From contig PZPC01000010.1 of assembly GCA_003045895.1 (NCBI GenBank), forward strand, positions 28,578 to 92,577: a stretch of 64,000 bases of DNA, given 5' to 3'. Made by a program: the position numbers and the translations under genes. Origin of the DNA: Bacteroidota bacterium (GTDB lineage: Bacteria; Bacteroidota; Bacteroidia; Chitinophagales; Saprospiraceae). Within the stretch, counting starts at the first letter, position 1. Each line of letters starts with the position of its first letter. The notes beneath the pieces were generated by a model. That model was given only the letters and a program-made list of their open reading frames with translations, was not told the DNA's origin and did no database searches. Shown here piece after piece: positions 62,433 through 64,000 of this stretch.

Positions 62433-63089
62433 CTAAAAATTTACAAAGGAGATCACATTGAGCTGATCTCTACTGGTATTGGCTAAAAACTGGTTCAGGT
62501 AACCCAGCTCAAGTCGGAGTGTTTTTGACAACCGGTACCCTACCCCTCCGTAAAGCCGGTTCCGGTCGAATGGGTTGCCGGTGGTATTCAGGAATATTTC
62601 GTTGTAGGCCGAAAGATAAAGGGTTTTGTCAATGACGGTCGGGTGGTTCAAGGGGACATTCAGGGACAGGAAGTACCGGAAGCGCAGCTTAAAGTTGCTT
62701 TCGATGAAGCGTTGCTCGAATCGATAGCGGTGCTGCACCGAAACGCGCCCGATAGTTTGGCGGGTGATGAATTGCTGAAAAATCCGGTGTTCATGGACGG
62801 TCACCTTGTCGGCCTCACCCGCCAGGTAGTTCTGGCTCAGAATGTAGCCGTACCCCAGGAGGATATTGTTGTTGTTTTCGGTGAGGTTATAGCCGATTCC
62901 CGTGCGCAGCAAGAGCTGCTCCAGATCGTCCACCGCATTGTAGCTGCGGTATTGCACTTCGTGGTGCCAATTCAACTGGTTGTTGAGTTGCTTATTCCCA
63001 AAATAGAGCAACCAATTGCCCAGGTTGCTTGCCTGGGTGAGGCCCAGGAGGGGAATACATAGCAAGAGTACGAGTGGTAAATGCTTCAT
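62433..63089 (-). CDS. DUF2490 family outer-membrane protein
   Basis: 218 aa from the ATG at 63089 (MKHLPLVLLLCIPLLGLTQ signal peptide; an upstream ATG at 63125 adds 12 residues and is less likely). Pattern: NWLLYFGNKQLNNQLNWHHEVQYRSY, LEQLLLRTGIGYNL, HRIFQQFITRQTIGRVSVQHRYRFEQRF, LRLELGYLNQF, and the terminal phenylalanine of NVISFVNF. These are beta strands of a small outer-membrane barrel with the DUF2490 layout. Role unknown. It ends in a region full of short palindromic repeats. Confidence 0.8.
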   Translation of the reverse strand: MKHLPLVLLLCIPLLGLTQASNLGNWLLYFGNKQLNNQLNWHHEVQYRSYNAVDDLEQLLLRTGIGYNLTENNNNILLGYGYILSQNYLAGEADKVTVHEHRIFQQFITRQTIGRVSVQHRYRFEQRFIESNFKLRFRYFLSLNVPLNHPTVIDKTLYLSAYNEIFLNTTGNPFDRNRLYGGVGYRLSKTLRLELGYLNQFLANTSRDQLNVISFVNF

Positions 63090-63137
63090 TTTATTTTTTT
63101 GGATCCAAATTGTAGGCAGCGCCAACCGCTACAACCC

Positions 63138-63193
63138 CTATTCGTAGACTGCGTCTACGAATAAATATCAACAGCAGTCTGTGACTGCGGGGC
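63138..63193. repeat. REP-like palindromic repeat, copy 1
   Basis: CTATTCGTAGACTGCGTCTA then CGAATAAATATCA and CAGCAGTCTG-GACTGCGGGGC. It has a perfect 9-bp stem (TTCGTAGAC with GTCTACGAA, TGC loop) followed by a second inverted pair (GCAGTC with GACTGC). Confidence 0.85.
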
Positions 63194-63200
63194 CCACGCT

Positions 63201-63225
63201 ACTCGTAGACTGCGTCTACGAATAG
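63201..63225. repeat. REP-like palindromic repeat, partial copy 2
   Basis: Only the first stem (TCGTAGAC-TGC-GTCTACGA) is present, followed directly by AATAG. Confidence 0.7.
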
Positions 63226-63296
63226 CGAACCGAACCGACAAGGATAAGGAATTGTGCCTGCACCTGCAAATGGCGGTTGTCTGAAAGGGTGCCCCG

Positions 63297-63325
63297 CTAT
63301 TCGTAGACTGCCGCTATTAGCGGGG
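63297..63325. repeat. REP-like palindromic repeat, hybrid copy 3
   Basis: The left 14 bp of the repeat (CTATTCGTAGACTG) joins a different small palindrome, CCGCT-ATT-AGCGG, then GG. It ends 4 bp before the stop of the HEAT-like gene. Confidence 0.65.
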
Positions 63326-63328
63326 ATA

Positions 63329-63826
63329 TTATTTACTATTTTTCAGGTGCTTTAATTGATCTAAAGCAATCTTTGCTTTACGGTCATCTTTACTTTTACT
63401 GAGTTTTTCCAAACTTTCTATTGCTTCGCTATTTCCTATTGACCTTAATGACCACATCGCTTTTAATGGTATGCTATGAATATCTGAAGTTTCATAATCC
63501 TCCGCTAAATGGTAAAGGCAAGAAACACAATCAGGGCTTTTTATTTCCCCGATCAAAGTCGCAATATCTTCCTGTTTGTATTGCCAGGTTTCCCTTACAT
63601 TTAACAACTCACATAAGATATCTTTATAGGATTCCGAGACGCCATTCTTGTAAGCGGCATAAATTAGATACTCAACAGCATCTCCATGCTTATCTAGTAA
63701 ACTATCATATAATAATCCAATAATAGTTTCAGACTTGTCAATCCCAGGGTCGCCAAACAATCTATCGATTTCATCGAATGTGATGGAGTTATCCCATATT
63801 TTTGCTTTTACAATGTCTACATCCAT
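63329..63826 (-). CDS. HEAT-repeat-like small protein, possibly an immunity or regulatory protein
   Basis: 165 aa, notably AT-rich compared with neighbours. Helical throughout; the C-terminal half shows HEAT-like pairs (VSCLYHLAEDYETSDIHSIPLKAMWSLRSIGNSEAIESLEKLSKSKDDRKAKIALDQLKHL). Proteins of this size and style include immunity proteins of polymorphic toxins and phycobilisome-lyase-like HEAT proteins. There is no toxin gene next to it within the window. It is flanked on both sides by copies of the same REP-like repeat, which, with its base composition, suggests horizontal acquisition as a cassette. Confidence 0.55.
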   Translation of the reverse strand: MDVDIVKAKIWDNSITFDEIDRLFGDPGIDKSETIIGLLYDSLLDKHGDAVEYLIYAAYKNGVSESYKDILCELLNVRETWQYKQEDIATLIGEIKSPDCVSCLYHLAEDYETSDIHSIPLKAMWSLRSIGNSEAIESLEKLSKSKDDRKAKIALDQLKHLKNSK

Positions 63827-63853
63827 TGGTTGAGTCTTATTCTATTTAACCCG

Positions 63854-63909
63854 CTATTCGTAGACTGCGTCTACGAATAAATATCCCCAGCAGTCTGCGA
63901 CTGCGGGGC
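63854..63909. repeat. REP-like palindromic repeat, copy 4
   Basis: Same 56-bp unit as copy 1 (two stem-loops), with a few substitutions (ATCCCCAG for ATCAACAG, GCGACTGC for GTGACTGC), just upstream of the HEAT-like gene. Confidence 0.85.
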
Positions 63910-63956
63910 TAGCCGCAACTTGCCGCCAACCAAAAGCTCAAATCCATTGCTCACCG

Positions 63957-64000
63957 CTATTCGTAGACTGCGTCTACGAATAAATATCCACAGCAGTCTG
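63957..64000. repeat. REP-like palindromic repeat, copy 5 (runs off window)
   Basis: Same unit again, in the same orientation, cut by the window edge. More copies are probably present beyond it. Confidence 0.85.

Noticed and set aside
63138..64000. CRISPR array
   Set aside because: Repeats are unevenly spaced, palindromic throughout, vary in length and surround a gene; there is no regular spacer size and no cas gene.
2..64000. tRNA or rRNA genes
   Set aside because: Scanned intergenic gaps for cloverleaf-like and CCA-ended sequences by eye; none seen.

Overview
The window is a stretch of chromosome from a member of the Bacteroidota, most likely a Saprospiria / Lewinella-like marine or sludge bacterium. 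Four observations support this: three large exported proteins end in type IX secretion (T9SS) sorting domains (one type B, two type A); there is a PorW/SprE-type T9SS lipoprotein; promoter-like sites fit the Bacteroidota pattern TTTG-N19/20-TAnnTTTG (best example upstream of porW); and SprB-type and 'GCDSLV' repeats are abundant. No rRNA, tRNA or CRISPR array was seen. The assignment to Saprospiria is inference.

Layout. 1-7.1 kb: the tail of a flavin-reductase-like gene and a 2.3 kDa-residue-scale (about 2300 aa) repeat-rich T9SS type B surface protein. 7.4-8.1 kb: dodecin and a small winged-helix-like protein. 8.4-12.2 kb: three co-directional glycosyltransferases (dolichol-phosphate-sugar synthase type, cellulose-synthase type, GT-C membrane type) that probably build a cell-surface glycan or lipid-linked sugar. 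12.2-17.3 kb (minus strand): YheT-type hydrolase, two tandem CotH-kinase paralogues of which the second has lost its key acidic residues, a small membrane protein and CrtZ-like carotenoid hydroxylase. 17.7-23.4 kb: TonB-dependent receptor, radA, a candidate structured small RNA with its own terminator, and a Bax-inhibitor-1 family protein. 23.5-30.8 kb (minus): 2,2-dialkylglycine decarboxylase with an unusual four-cysteine segment, a secreted subtilisin-like protease, and an M23 peptidase. 31.1-34.1 kb: porW/sprE, whose stop codon lies inside a 168-bp palindromic MITE-like element.

34.4-43.1 kb (minus) is the most interesting part: a tightly overlapping operon encoding (i) a degenerate SIR2-like protein with an EAD11-like effector-associated domain, (ii) an nSTAND1-type NTPase with coiled coil and one transmembrane helix, and (iii) an 1852-aa WD40-repeat protein with a signal peptide, perhaps followed by a ~52-aa ORF. 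The topology suggests a conflict or signalling system in which the WD40 sensor half sits outside the inner membrane and is split from the cytoplasmic NTPase and effector adaptor. The operon is bounded by terminators on both sides.

43.3-64 kb: an M36 (fungalysin) metalloprotease exported by T9SS, rlmB, a PRMT-like methyltransferase, a D-lactate-dehydrogenase-like enzyme, a CBS-domain site-2 protease, a Na+/H+ antiporter, accessory genes (AAA/DUF4143 ATPase, GNAT-like protein), a six-hairpin-glycosidase-like exported protein divergent from a CocE/NonD hydrolase, a GT39-type membrane glycosyltransferase, DUF4291 and DUF2490 proteins, and an AT-rich HEAT-like gene embedded in a dispersed REP-like palindromic repeat family that continues past the right edge.
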